From: Buchnera aphidicola (Pentalonia nigronervosa)
GTDB lineage: Bacteria > Pseudomonadota > Gammaproteobacteria > Enterobacterales > Enterobacteriaceae
Assembly: GCA_014622685.1 (NCBI GenBank)
Contig: CP061275.1
Location: forward strand, 553,484 to 617,483
Length of the DNA: 64,000 bases
Reading direction: 5' to 3'
Shown here: positions 49,473-59,577 of the stretch, piece by piece
Numbering within the stretch: position 1 is the first letter of the stretch
Layout: every line of letters starts with the position of its first letter
Notes under the pieces: generated by a model
Database searches by the model: none
What the model was told of the DNA's origin: nothing
What the model saw: the letters and a program-made list of their open reading frames with translations, nothing else
Translations under genes and position numbers: made by a program

Positions 49473-51646
49473 GTGATTATTGTAACTGTAGTTTTTCCAA
49501 TTCCCATCCGTCAGTATTTTAAATATTTTTTACCAGATTCAATGAAACCTATTATTGGATCAAGAGTGATCGTACCTTTTAAAAATAAAAATAGAATAGC
49601 TGTTATAATCTCATTTTTTCAAACGTTAAATTCACATCAATTAAATTTAAAATTTGTAAAATGTGTTGTTGATACAGAATCACTTTATACTGATATTACG
49701 ATAGATTTATTAATATGGATTGTAAAAAATTATCATTGTCCGATTGGTTGTATATTTTTTTTGGCATTACCGAAATCATTATATGATAATTATGTTATTA
49801 AAAAAACATGTATTTTAAGACAGTATCTCGCAGATAAAAACAAAGAAGTAAATTCATCTAATTTTAAAAATACGAAATTACAGTTGCACACCTTAATATA
49901 TTTCAGAAAACAACGTATTCTAACTTCGAATTTTAAAAAACAAAATTTATCCAATTCTATGTTTAGAGAATTGAAAATAAAAAATTTATATACAATAGAT
50001 ATTTTCCACAAGTTAAGTAATATTTACAATCATGTTTTTAAAAGTAAAAAAAAATTTTTTTGAATGAAAAAATTTTGTTTTTTATTAAAAATATATTAAA
50101 AAGAAATGTGTTTTCATGTTGGTTGTTAACTAACACAACCGTTTACTTAAAAGTAAAGTTCTATTTAGGTGTAATTGAAAACATAATATGTCAAGGTATG
50201 CAGGTTTTAATTTTAGTTCCCAACATTCCAGATATGAATATTGTTTTAATTTTTTTAAAGAAATGTTTTCATGTTGTGATCGATGTTGTTCATTCACAAC
50301 TAACAAATAGTCGATATTTGAAAATTTGGATGAGAACAAAATATGGAAAAAATTCAATTGTTATTGGTACTAAAAAAAGCATATTTTTACCTTTTTTAAA
50401 ACTGGGTTTAATTATTGTTAATCAAGAGCATAGTTTAAGTTATAAAAGTACTAATCGATGTAGGTATAATAGTAGAGATATAGGAATATTGAGAGCATAC
50501 AAAGAAAAAATACCTATTATTTTAGATTCAGATAGTCCGTCATTAAAAACACTATATAATATCTTCAGAAAAAAATGTTTTTATGTTGAATTAACTACAT
50601 ATAATCGTATTTTTTATAAAAAGTATAATATTATTGATTTAAAGAGAGAAAGAATTCAATCGGGTTTAACTGACACTTTAATTAACGAAGTACATCACAG
50701 TTTAAAAAAAGAGTGCCAAGTTTTATTATTATTTAATAAATTTAGTATATCATTTTTAGTTTTAACATGTAATACATGTCAATGGGTGGCTAAATGTTAT
50801 ATATGTCGTGATTATTATGAAGTTAATGTATATCGTAATATTTTATTATGTAAATTTTGCTTAATTAAAGTCGAGTTGCCAGTTTTTTGTCATCATTGTA
50901 AATCTGTGAATTTAATTATATCTGATATAGGTATAAAAAAAATTAAAAATACAATACACAACACTTTTTCTAATATATCAATATTATTTTTATTTAATCA
51001 AAAAGATATATATAATATAAAACTTTTAAAAACCAGAATACCAAAATCTTGTATTATTCTTTCAACAGAAAAATTAGTGAAACATTTTAATTTTTCTTGT
51101 GTAAAGCTAGTAAGTTTAATTAATATTGATCATTACTTTTCATCTTTTAACTTTCGTTCGATCGAATATTTTGCTCAATTTTATATTAATTTAAATCAGT
51201 TTTTTAGAAAAAGTACAAAATCATTAAAAATTTTAATACAAACATCGTATGCAAATAACATCTATTTAAAAGATTTATGTAATAATGGATATTTTTCTTT
51301 TGCACGCAGTATGTTATTCATTAGAAAAAAGTTTTTGTTGCCTCCATGGCAAGTGCAAAGCATTTTTTATTCTGAAAGTTTAAATATTTATAAAAATATT
51401 ATTTTTTTAAATTTGGTGCGTGCTATTTTGAAAAAAAAATCTAAAAAGAACAATATTTTTATTTCATTAATTGGTCCTCATCCTTGTTTTTTATGGAACG
51501 ATAAAAAGCACGTTTTTTTTAAGTTATTAATTCAAGCGTCGTCTCGTGTTGACTTAAATAATTTGTTAAATGAATCAATCAATATAATCCGTTATTTTGA
51601 AATATCAAGAACAGTAAATTGGTTTATAGATATTGATCCTTATTAA
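49473..51646 (+). CDS. priA: Primosomal protein PriA homologue, frame-broken and without helicase motifs
   Basis: PriA restarts collapsed replication forks. GTG 49473 after TAGGTAC opens the DNA-binding N-terminus (VFPIPIRQYFKYFLPDSM, NYHCPIGCIFFLALP). The first frame stops at 50063; the second starts right after an A9-T7 run (50046-50061). One extra A or T joins them into 724 residues (732 in E. coli). The helicase signatures are gone: Walker A reads NTTVYLKVK for GVTGSGKTE, DEEH reads NQEH, and GRAGRAG reads NQFFRKS. All eight zinc-site cysteines remain (CNTC, CYIC, CKFC, CHHC), as does the C-terminal LPPW..DIDPY. It could be decaying or a structural restart factor. Confidence 0.85.
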
Positions 51647-51792
51647 GATATATATTTTTATTATGATAAGTGTGTCTTTGCTCGTTGAAAGACTGCTGAA
51701 ATTAGATTAGAATAAGTCGAAATAAAAGTAATTTATTACTTTGTCAAAAAACGAATATTTGATTTAAAATATGTATTTTATATGGAGAGATT

Positions 51793-53067
51793 GTGCGTGT
51801 TGTAAATTTGATTCAGCAACTACGAAAAAGAAAATTGATATCGCATGTTACTGACGAAGATAAATTAGAACAGGTTATTAAACATCGTTCTATTGTTCTC
51901 TATTGTGGTTTTGATCCAACAGAAGAAAGCTTGCATGTCGGTCACTTATTACCATTAATTACTTTGAAAAGATTTCAAATATTAGGCCATAAACCGATAG
52001 TATTAATTGGAGGAGCGACAAGTTTAATCGGTGATCCTAGTTTTAAAGAACAAGAACGAGTATTTCATTGCAGTAAGAATGTTGATTTATGGACAAATAA
52101 AATTAATAAGCAAATTGCTTGTTTTTTAAATTTTCACTGTGGAAAAAATAGTGCGTTAATATTGAATAATAAGACATGGTTTAATAGTATTAATATACTA
52201 TCTTTCTTACGAGATGTTGGTAAGCATTTTTCAATTAATACTATGATTAATCGATCATCAGTAAAACAACGTATAAATCGGCCAGATCGAGGAATTTCTT
52301 TTACTGAATTTTCTTATAGTTTATTACAGGCGTATGATTTTTTATTCTTAAATAAAATGTATAAAGTATGTCTTCAGATTGGCGGTTCTGATCAGTGGGG
52401 TAATATTTCTTCAGGAATGCATTTAATATATAAAAAAACTAAAAAAAAAGTATATGGTTTAACTATTCCTTTGTTAATGCAATCTAATGGTATTAAATTT
52501 GGAAAAACAGAAACAGGAACTATTTGGTTAGATGCAAATAAAACTAGTCCTTATAAATTTTATCAGTTTTGGATGAATATAGATGATATTTATGTTTATC
52601 ACTTTTTAAGACTATTCACTTTTGAAAGTGAATTAAATATTCAGCAAAAAGAAGATAAAAAATACGATTTTAAACAAATTATTTGTGATAAATCTTTTCT
52701 AGCTAAAGAAATGACTTGTTTAGTACATGGAAAAAAACAATTTTTATCTGCAGAACGAATTACAAGATTTTTGTTTTATCAAAATGTTAATAATATTACT
52801 AAATCTGATTTTGAGCAATTAGAACAAGATGGTATACCGTCTGTTAAAATTGATAATATTCGAGATTTGCAGGCAGCATTAGTGTTAACTCATTTATCTA
52901 ATTCTCGAACACAGGCTAAAAATATGATAAATTCACATGCAATATCTATTAATTCTAAAAAAGTCAGTCATAATCATATTTTTAAAAATCATGATAAATT
53001 ATTTGGGAAATTTACTTTATTATCTAGAGGTAAAAAACATCATAGTTTGCTTTGTTGGAAAGTATAA
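51793..53067 (+). CDS. tyrS: Tyrosyl-tRNA synthetase
   Basis: Class I synthetase for tRNA-Tyr. GTG 51793 follows GGAGAG and gives 424 residues, the E. coli length. The HIGH-type motif is LHVGHLLPL, the KMSKS loop is KFGKTETG, tyrosine-binding QAYDFLFLNK and GGSDQWGNI are intact, and the C-terminal S4 RNA-binding domain is present (RTQAKNMINSHAISINSKKV). Confidence 0.97.
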   Translation: MRVVNLIQQLRKRKLISHVTDEDKLEQVIKHRSIVLYCGFDPTEESLHVGHLLPLITLKRFQILGHKPIVLIGGATSLIGDPSFKEQERVFHCSKNVDLWTNKINKQIACFLNFHCGKNSALILNNKTWFNSINILSFLRDVGKHFSINTMINRSSVKQRINRPDRGISFTEFSYSLLQAYDFLFLNKMYKVCLQIGGSDQWGNISSGMHLIYKKTKKKVYGLTIPLLMQSNGIKFGKTETGTIWLDANKTSPYKFYQFWMNIDDIYVYHFLRLFTFESELNIQQKEDKKYDFKQIICDKSFLAKEMTCLVHGKKQFLSAERITRFLFYQNVNNITKSDFEQLEQDGIPSVKIDNIRDLQAALVLTHLSNSRTQAKNMINSHAISINSKKVSHNHIFKNHDKLFGKFTLLSRGKKHHSLLCWKV

Positions 53068-53068
53068 T

Positions 53069-53467
53069 TTATTCTGGATCAGTTGAAAAACTTGAACCAC
53101 ATCCACAAAATTTTTGGAACTTAGAATTATGAAATTTAAAAATTTCATTAATATTATCTTTGATAAAATCTATTTTGATACCGTCAAGACATAAACGATC
53201 TTTTTTTTTAATAATAATTAAAATGTCTTCATATGAAAATAAGACATAATTATCATTAGTTTTATTTTTTATTTCTGTATCTTGTACTAATTTCATAGTA
53301 TATCGAAATCCCGCACATCCAGATTTTTTTATACCTAATTTTATTCCTTTATTTTCTGAGTTTAAATTTATTAAGAATAAAATTTGTTTGACAGCGCTCT
53401 TAGTGATGTTGATGTTTATATATTGATTTTTATTGGAAATTGAATTATTCATTTTATTATTTTTCAT
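53069..53467 (-). CDS. sufA: SufA-like iron-sulfur carrier (HesB/IscA family)
   Basis: A-type carrier that passes Fe-S clusters to target proteins. The three conserved cysteines are in KKSGCAGFRYT and CGCGSSF. The C-terminal INEIFKFHNSKFQKFCGCG is closer to E. coli SufA than to IscA or ErpA. Length is 132 against 122, with an unconserved Asn-rich start, so initiation could be later. No other suf genes are nearby, though in E. coli sufA also lies close to ydiK. It converges with tyrS with 1 base between stops. Confidence 0.85.
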   Translation of the reverse strand: MKNNKMNNSISNKNQYININITKSAVKQILFLINLNSENKGIKLGIKKSGCAGFRYTMKLVQDTEIKNKTNDNYVLFSYEDILIIIKKKDRLCLDGIKIDFIKDNINEIFKFHNSKFQKFCGCGSSFSTDPE

Positions 53468-53700
53468 GATTTTCTCTGTGTTTGTGTTATTTTTTTAATG
53501 ACAATATAAAAAAATAATTGTTTTATAAGGTAAATGATTGTTAAAAAAATTGTTTTTTTAAATAGAATATATCTTAAAAAACTATTGTGCGATTTTTAAT
53601 GCTATAATTATTATATCTTAAAAATAAAAATTTTTTGTTTAATATGTAATTAATTATAAAGAATTATTTATAATATAAAATATTGAGGTGAAATAATTAT

Positions 53701-54783
53701 ATGCCAAATCCAATAAATAAAACGGATTTATCGCAGTCGATTTTATCACTAATATTTATTATTTCTATAAGTGTTCTTAGTTTTTTAGTAGTACATCCCT
53801 TTATATTAGGCTTTTCTTGGGCTAGTATGATTGTAATTTCTACTTGGCCTTTGATGTTAAAAATACAAATATTATTAGGAGGAAAACGTCCTCTTGCGGT
53901 TGCAATTATGATTTTCATTTTGTTGTTGTTTTGTATTATTCCAGTATTTTTTTTAGTTAATAGTCTTATTAAAACAAGTATACCGCTTATTCATTGGTTA
54001 GATTCAAATACGTTAGAATTTCCAGAATTATATTGGTTGCAAGATATTCCTCTTATTGGAAAAAAAATATTTTTAAGTTATCAGGAGTTAATAGATAGTG
54101 ATGGAGGCGCGTTCATTCGTGAAATTAGGCCATATATGGGTCGTACTACAGAATTTATTATTACTGAAGTAAGAAATTGTGGTTTGTTTTTTACTCATTT
54201 AGCGCTAATGTTATTGTTTAGTATTCTATTATATTGGAATGGTGAGAAAATTAGTCATATAGTTCATGATTTTGCATATCGGTTAAATAAAAATAATGGA
54301 GATGCTATTATTTTTCTTTCTGTTCAAGCTGTTCGTGCTGTTGCATTGGGTGTAGCGGTAACATCTTTAATTCAAGTGTTATTATCTGGTATTGGATTGT
54401 TGATCACCGGTATGCCCTATTGGGCATTATTAATGATTTTAATTGTTTGTTCATGCTTAATACAATTAGGTCCATTACCAATTTTACTACCATCAATTGT
54501 ATGGTTATATTGGAATAACAATACTACTGCAGGAACTGTGTTATTGGTTTGGAGTAGTTTGATATGTATTCTTGATCATGTATTAAGACCATGCTTTATA
54601 AGAATTGGGGCAAACTTGCCAATTTTATTAATTTTATCAGGAGTGATTGGTGGTTTGTTGGCTTTCGGAATAATTGGATTATTTATTGGTCCTGTTGTTT
54701 TAGTAATATCATATCGCTTAATAATATCATGGATATACGGTGTTTCTATTAAATCTTTCGTAAAAAATGTTTTTTTAAAATAA
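53701..54783 (+). CDS. ydiK: AI-2E family membrane transporter YdiK
   Basis: Multi-pass inner-membrane protein of the AI-2E/PerM family; the E. coli homologue is a putative transporter of unknown substrate. The 360 residues (370 in E. coli) form about eight hydrophobic segments, with ISVLSFLVVHPFILGFSWAS early and GGLLAFGIIGLFIGPVVLVI late. GGTGAAAT precedes the ATG by a few bases. Function is not known beyond the family. Confidence 0.9.
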   Translation: MPNPINKTDLSQSILSLIFIISISVLSFLVVHPFILGFSWASMIVISTWPLMLKIQILLGGKRPLAVAIMIFILLLFCIIPVFFLVNSLIKTSIPLIHWLDSNTLEFPELYWLQDIPLIGKKIFLSYQELIDSDGGAFIREIRPYMGRTTEFIITEVRNCGLFFTHLALMLLFSILLYWNGEKISHIVHDFAYRLNKNNGDAIIFLSVQAVRAVALGVAVTSLIQVLLSGIGLLITGMPYWALLMILIVCSCLIQLGPLPILLPSIVWLYWNNNTTAGTVLLVWSSLICILDHVLRPCFIRIGANLPILLILSGVIGGLLAFGIIGLFIGPVVLVISYRLIISWIYGVSIKSFVKNVFLK

Positions 54784-55162
54784 AATAGTGTTACTTTCAA
54801 TTTTCAATTTTTATCATTAAATAAACGTTTTTTAAAATGTCAATTAAATAGAATAAATATTCTAAATTTTATTTTAATAAAAACATAAATTTAATTTTTT
54901 TTAAAAGCATTATCGAATGAAATTTTAATTTCATTAGAAAAATTATATTATTGCATAATAATATTTTTTTTAAATGATATGTACATTATATAAAAAAATA
55001 TTTATTTTTTGTATTTATCATAGCATATTAAACAATATTTTTTAATTTTTTATAAATTTTAAAAAATGTTTTAGGATGAATTTATGAATAATTAAGTTTT
55101 GAATTTTTATTGTATCTTTTGATTAACTTTAGGATATATAAAAAATTCATTTAGAGAAAAAA
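54784..55162. other. Non-coding spacer between ydiK and aroH
   Basis: This 379-base stretch is very AT-rich. A small inverted repeat (TAGAATA, AA, TATTCTA at 54849-54864) may end ydiK. No trp-type operator or gene remnant was recognised. The aroH promoter should be here; nothing convincing stands out. Confidence 0.4.
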
Positions 55163-56209
55163 ATGAAAAAAACAGACGAATTACGTACAGTACGAATTGA
55201 TCCATTAATTACTCCATCTGAATTAGCGAAAAAATATCTTATTACTTCAGATATAATGGATAATGTTATTACGACAAGAAAAAACATTGCTCATATTATG
55301 ACTGGAAAAGATTTACGATTGTTAGTTGTTATAGGTCCATGTTCTGTTCATGATCCCGTTGCTGCAGTAGAATATGCACATCGATTGTGTGAATTGCGTA
55401 TAAAATACAAAGAACGCCTTGAAATTATAATGCGTACATATTTTGAAAAACCAAGAACAGTTGTAGGCTGGAAAGGATTAATTTCTGATCCTGATTTAAA
55501 TGGTAGTTTTCGAGTAAATCATGGATTATCTGTAGCACGTAAATTATTATTAGATATTAATAAATTAGGCATGCCTGCAGCAACAGAGTTTTTAGATATT
55601 GTTGTTGGACAATTTATTGCAGATCTTATTAGTTGGGGTGCAATTGGAGCTAGAACAACTGAAAGTCAAATTCATCGAGAAATGGCATCTGCTCTTTCTT
55701 GTCCTGTAGGTTTTAAAAATGGCACTGATGGAAATATACGCATTGCAATCGATGCAATTCGTGCTGCGAAAGTACGTCATTTATTTTTTGCTCCTAATAA
55801 AGATGGACAAATGACGATTAATCATACCAGTGGTAATCCATATGGGCATATTATTATGCGAGGCGGATTGTCTCCTAATTATCATGTTAAAGATGTTGAA
55901 ATAGCAATAAAGTATTTACATGAATTTAACTTGTTGGAATATTTAATGATTGATTTTAGTCATGGTAATTGTTTAAAAGAACATTTGCGTCAAAAAGATG
56001 TTTGCAGGTCTGTTTCAAATCAAATTGTTAATGGTTCTAAATCTATTTTTGGTGTGATGATTGAAAGCTTTTTAGAAGAAGGGTGTCAAAAGGTTAGTAA
56101 CAATACATCATTAGTATATGGTAAATCTATTACTGATGCTTGTTTGAATTGGAAAGACAGTACGTTAATATTAAAACAATTGGCAGATGCAGTAGATACT
56201 CGTTTTTAA
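55163..56209 (+). CDS. aroH: 3-deoxy-D-arabino-heptulosonate 7-phosphate synthase (AroH type)
   Basis: Entry enzyme of the shikimate pathway; condenses PEP with erythrose-4-phosphate from transketolase. The 348 residues equal E. coli AroH, the Trp-sensitive isozyme, and match it best (KTDELRTVRIDPLITPSELA). Substrate motifs VIGPCSVHD, YFEKPRTVVGWKGLISDPDL and GARTTESQIHREMASALSCP are intact. Whether Trp feedback survives cannot be told. A hairpin follows. Confidence 0.95.
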   Translation: MKKTDELRTVRIDPLITPSELAKKYLITSDIMDNVITTRKNIAHIMTGKDLRLLVVIGPCSVHDPVAAVEYAHRLCELRIKYKERLEIIMRTYFEKPRTVVGWKGLISDPDLNGSFRVNHGLSVARKLLLDINKLGMPAATEFLDIVVGQFIADLISWGAIGARTTESQIHREMASALSCPVGFKNGTDGNIRIAIDAIRAAKVRHLFFAPNKDGQMTINHTSGNPYGHIIMRGGLSPNYHVKDVEIAIKYLHEFNLLEYLMIDFSHGNCLKEHLRQKDVCRSVSNQIVNGSKSIFGVMIESFLEEGCQKVSNNTSLVYGKSITDACLNWKDSTLILKQLADAVDTRF

Positions 56210-56214
56210 TTTTT

Positions 56215-56243
56215 ATGCTAGTCAAGGTGATTTTGGCTAGCAT
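56215..56243 (+). terminator. Terminator after aroH
   Basis: Arms ATGCTAGTC and GGCTAGCAT pair over 9 bp with one G-U, loop of 11 bases, 6 bases after the stop codon. The following CTTGTATTGATT is only moderately T-rich. Confidence 0.6.
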
Positions 56244-56377
56244 CTTGTATTGATTAAAAGTTTTATATGTTTTTTATATTTTCTAATTAATTGAACAATT
56301 TTAAAAATGTAAGAAATGTGTATAAATGTTTAATTTTATCTAAACGAAAAATTAGTTTTTTAATTAAGGATTAAAGA

Positions 56378-58309
56378 ATGCCTGTAATAAGATTTTGCGA
56401 TGGAAGTCAGCAGGTTTATAAACATTCTATTCCATTAATAGACATTATAAAAAATAAACAGCCTAATTTAATAAAGTCTCTTATTTCAATTTCTGTAAAT
56501 AATTGTTTTTCAAATTTAGATGCTTTAGTATTTGAAGATTCATACATAGAATTAATTACCAATGAAAACAATAGTCAATCATTAAATATACTTCGATGTT
56601 CTTGCATACAATTGTTAAATTATGCTATAAAAATTATATGGCCTGTTTCAAAGATGGTTTGTGGTCATGTTACTAGTCATGGTTTTTATTGCGATATTGA
56701 TTTAGATTATAAAATTTTAAAAAAAGATCTTTTCTTGTTAGAAAAAACAATGAATATGTTGATACAAAAAAAATATAATATTTTAAATAAGATGGTTACT
56801 TACAACTATGCAATTGATTTTTTTAATAATCAAAAAGAATATTATAAAGTGTTTTGGCTTAACAATAAAAAAAAAGATCATGATATAATTTCTTTATATC
56901 ATCATGAAAATTATGTAGATCTTGATATAGGTATGCAAGTGTTTAACATAAAATTTTGTCGACATTTCAAATTGCAAAAAATTGGAGGTATTTATTGGCA
57001 AAAGGAAAGAAAAAATAAAATTTTGCAACGTATTTATGGAACTGCTTGGTTGAATCAAAATGATTTAGAAAATCATTTAAATTATTTACGTGAATTGAAG
57101 AAAAGAGATCATCGAAAAATAGGAAAATTTCTAAAATTTTATCATATGCAAGAAGAATCTCCAGGTATGATTTTTTGGCATAATTATGGTTTAATTATTT
57201 TTCATGAATTGGAGCAATTTGTTCGAGATAAGTTAAAAAAATATGAATATCAAGAGGTAAAAACACCGTTATTGATCGATCGATCAATATGGGAAAAAAG
57301 TGGCCATTGGGATAATTACAAAAATTCTATTTTTACTACGTTATCGGAACATCATGAATATTGTATTAAACCTATGAATTGCCCAGGACATGTGCAAATT
57401 TTTAATAGTATATTAAAATCTTATCGCGATTTGCCAATTCGTATGGCAGAATTTGGTAGTTGTCATCGAAACGAACCTTCAGGATCTTTGCATGGATTAA
57501 TGCGAATTCGTAATTTTACTCAAGACGACGCGCACATATTTTGTACTGCACAACAAGTGCGAAACGAAATCAATCATTGTATTGAAATGATTTATGATTT
57601 ATACGATACGTTTAATTTTAAAAACATATTAGTTAAACTTTCTACTCGACCAAAAAAACGTATTGGTAGTGATGCGATTTGGGATAAATCAGAAAAAGAT
57701 CTGTCTGAAGTTTTGATTGCTCGTAAAATAAATTTTGAATATCAACCCGAGGAAGGTGCATTTTATGGCCCTAAAATTGAATTTGTTTTGCAAGATTCAT
57801 TAAATCGACATTGGCAATGTGGAACAATTCAATTAGATTTTTATTTGCCACATCGTTTGCATGCATGTTATGTTAGTAGAGATAACACGCGTGAAACGCC
57901 TATTATTATTCATCGTGCAATATTAGGTTCTATAGAACGATTTATTGGCATTCTGATTGAAGAGTGTTCTGGTAACTTGCCGACATGGTTATCCCCAGTT
58001 CAAGTAGTAATAGTAAGTATTTTAGATAATTTCCCTGAATATGTAAAAAAAATTGCTAAAAAAATGTCTGATATTAACGTTCGTGTCAAATTAGACTTAA
58101 GAAAAGAAAAAATTGGTTTTAAGATTCGTGAATATGTATTACATAAAATTCCGTATATATTAATTTGTGGAGAAAAAGAAGTACAACATAAAAAAATTTC
58201 TATAAGATGTCGAAATGGCTATAATTTTAATATGATTGACGTTGATATTTTTATTGAACAGTTAAAGAAAGAAATTATTACCCGTAAATTTTCTCAAATG
58301 GAGGAATAA
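56378..58309 (+). CDS. thrS: Threonyl-tRNA synthetase
   Basis: Class II synthetase for tRNA-Thr. The 643 residues (642 in E. coli) include the N-terminal TGS and editing domains. The catalytic core has the motif 2 region GSCHRNEPSGSLHGLMRIR, the zinc cysteine in KPMNCPGHVQIF and motif 3 HRAILGSIERFIG. The editing-site equivalent of HHSATH/CHSYVG is weak (GHVTSHGFYCDID), so proofreading may be reduced; this was not aligned fully. infC follows after 3 bases. Confidence 0.96.
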   Translation: MPVIRFCDGSQQVYKHSIPLIDIIKNKQPNLIKSLISISVNNCFSNLDALVFEDSYIELITNENNSQSLNILRCSCIQLLNYAIKIIWPVSKMVCGHVTSHGFYCDIDLDYKILKKDLFLLEKTMNMLIQKKYNILNKMVTYNYAIDFFNNQKEYYKVFWLNNKKKDHDIISLYHHENYVDLDIGMQVFNIKFCRHFKLQKIGGIYWQKERKNKILQRIYGTAWLNQNDLENHLNYLRELKKRDHRKIGKFLKFYHMQEESPGMIFWHNYGLIIFHELEQFVRDKLKKYEYQEVKTPLLIDRSIWEKSGHWDNYKNSIFTTLSEHHEYCIKPMNCPGHVQIFNSILKSYRDLPIRMAEFGSCHRNEPSGSLHGLMRIRNFTQDDAHIFCTAQQVRNEINHCIEMIYDLYDTFNFKNILVKLSTRPKKRIGSDAIWDKSEKDLSEVLIARKINFEYQPEEGAFYGPKIEFVLQDSLNRHWQCGTIQLDFYLPHRLHACYVSRDNTRETPIIIHRAILGSIERFIGILIEECSGNLPTWLSPVQVVIVSILDNFPEYVKKIAKKMSDINVRVKLDLRKEKIGFKIREYVLHKIPYILICGEKEVQHKKISIRCRNGYNFNMIDVDIFIEQLKKEIITRKFSQMEE

Positions 58310-58312
58310 AGT

Positions 58313-58852
58313 ATTAAAGTCGGAAAAAGAACACAATCAGCACGACCTAATCGAATCAATTATGAAATTCGTGCTATTAAAGTGCGCCTGACCGGTACTG
58401 ATGGTAATCAAATTGGTATTGTAAATTTACATGAAGCACTAGAAAAAGCGGAGTTATTAGGTTTAGATTTAGTTGAAATTAGTCCAAATTCAGAACCGCC
58501 TGTTTGTCGTATTATGGATTATGGAAAATTTCTATACGAAAAAAGTAAATCTTTTAAAGAACAAAAAAAGAAGCAAAAAGTTATTCAAGTCAAGGAGGTC
58601 AAATTTCGACCAGGTACAGATCAAAGTGATTATCAAGTTAAAATACGTAATTTGATTCGTTTTTTAGAATCTGGTGATAAAGTGAAAATCACATTACGAT
58701 TTAGAGGTCGAGAAATGGCGCATCAAAAAATAGGAGTAAACTTACTTAATAGAATAAGAGATGATTTAATGCATTTAGCAAATATAGAATCATTTCCGAC
58801 AAAAATTGAAAGTCGTCAAATGATTATGATGTTATCACCCAAAAAAAAGTAG
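58313..58852 (+). CDS. infC: Translation initiation factor IF-3, ATT start
   Basis: IF-3 keeps 30S subunits free and checks start codons. The conserved N-terminus ([20 protein letters not shown]) is read only if translation begins at ATT 58313, 7 bases after GGAGGAAT; no ATG or GTG is available before 58382. The length is then 179 residues (180 in E. coli). In E. coli the rare AUU start lets IF-3 repress its own synthesis, and the feature is preserved here. [20 protein letters not shown] and the C-terminal FRGREMAHQ are intact. Confidence 0.96.
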   Translation: MKVGKRTQSARPNRINYEIRAIKVRLTGTDGNQIGIVNLHEALEKAELLGLDLVEISPNSEPPVCRIMDYGKFLYEKSKSFKEQKKKQKVIQVKEVKFRPGTDQSDYQVKIRNLIRFLESGDKVKITLRFRGREMAHQKIGVNLLNRIRDDLMHLANIESFPTKIESRQMIMMLSPKKK

Positions 58853-58934
58853 ATATCACAATCAGCATTTTTAGATAATTGACCTATTAATATAAAAACA
58901 ATTTATAATTGTTATAATTTACATAAAATATTTT

Positions 58935-59132
58935 ATGCCAAAAATTAAAACTTTAAAAAGCGCATCAAAACGTTTTAAAAAAACTGCATCTGGTAATTTT
59001 AAACGTAAACAAGCAAATTTGCGTCATATTTTAACCAAGAAAACAACACATAAAAAACGACATCTTCGTCCTAAAATTCTAGTTTCTAAAGGAGATGTGC
59101 ATCGAATAAAATCTTTTTTACCATATTTATGA
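58935..59132 (+). CDS. rpmI: 50S ribosomal protein L35
   Basis: The 65 residues match E. coli L35 (65): [20 protein letters not shown], then [19 protein letters not shown]. It is very basic. It lies between infC and rplT in the usual infC-rpmI-rplT operon. Confidence 0.97.
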   Translation: MPKIKTLKSASKRFKKTASGNFKRKQANLRHILTKKTTHKKRHLRPKILVSKGDVHRIKSFLPYL

Positions 59133-59173
59133 AAATATATTTTTATTGAGATTTTTACGCACAGGAAAAATAA

Positions 59174-59530
59174 ATGGCTCGTGTAAAGCGTGGAGTAATT
59201 GCTCATGCTCGTCATAAAAAAATTCTAAAACAAGCAAAAGGTTACTATGGATCACGTTCGCGTGTTTATAGAGTTGCAAATCAAGCAGTGATTAAATCTG
59301 GTCAATACGCTTATCGTGATCGGCGACAACGAAAACGGCAATTTCGCAGATTGTGGATCACGAGAATTAATGCTGCTGTACGTCAAAGTCAAATGTCATA
59401 TAGTAAATTTATGTTTGGATTAAAAAAAGCTGCAATTAATATTGATCGAAAAATATTGTCTGATATTGCTGTATTTGATGAATTTGCGTTTAACGCGTTA
59501 GTAACAAAAGTAAAAGAAGTTTTGCTATAA
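59174..59530 (+). CDS. rplT: 50S ribosomal protein L20
   Basis: The 118 residues match E. coli L20 (118): [61 protein letters not shown]20 is an early assembly protein that in E. coli represses the rpmI-rplT message; whether that site survives was not determined. Confidence 0.98.
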   Translation: MARVKRGVIAHARHKKILKQAKGYYGSRSRVYRVANQAVIKSGQYAYRDRRQRKRQFRRLWITRINAAVRQSQMSYSKFMFGLKKAAINIDRKILSDIAVFDEFAFNALVTKVKEVLL

Positions 59531-59551
59531 ATAGTATATTTTTAAGTTTTT

Positions 59552-59577
59552 CAGAGGGGAAATCGATCTTCCCTCTA
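59552..59577 (+). terminator. Hairpin between rplT and pheS
   Basis: AGAGGGGAA and TTCCCTCT pair with one bulged G around ATCGATC, 22 bases after rplT. No strong T run follows. In E. coli this spacer has a terminator and the Phe-rich pheM leader; here the only small frame (MSFIIM near 59611) is not Phe-rich, so no Phe attenuator is seen. Confidence 0.6.
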
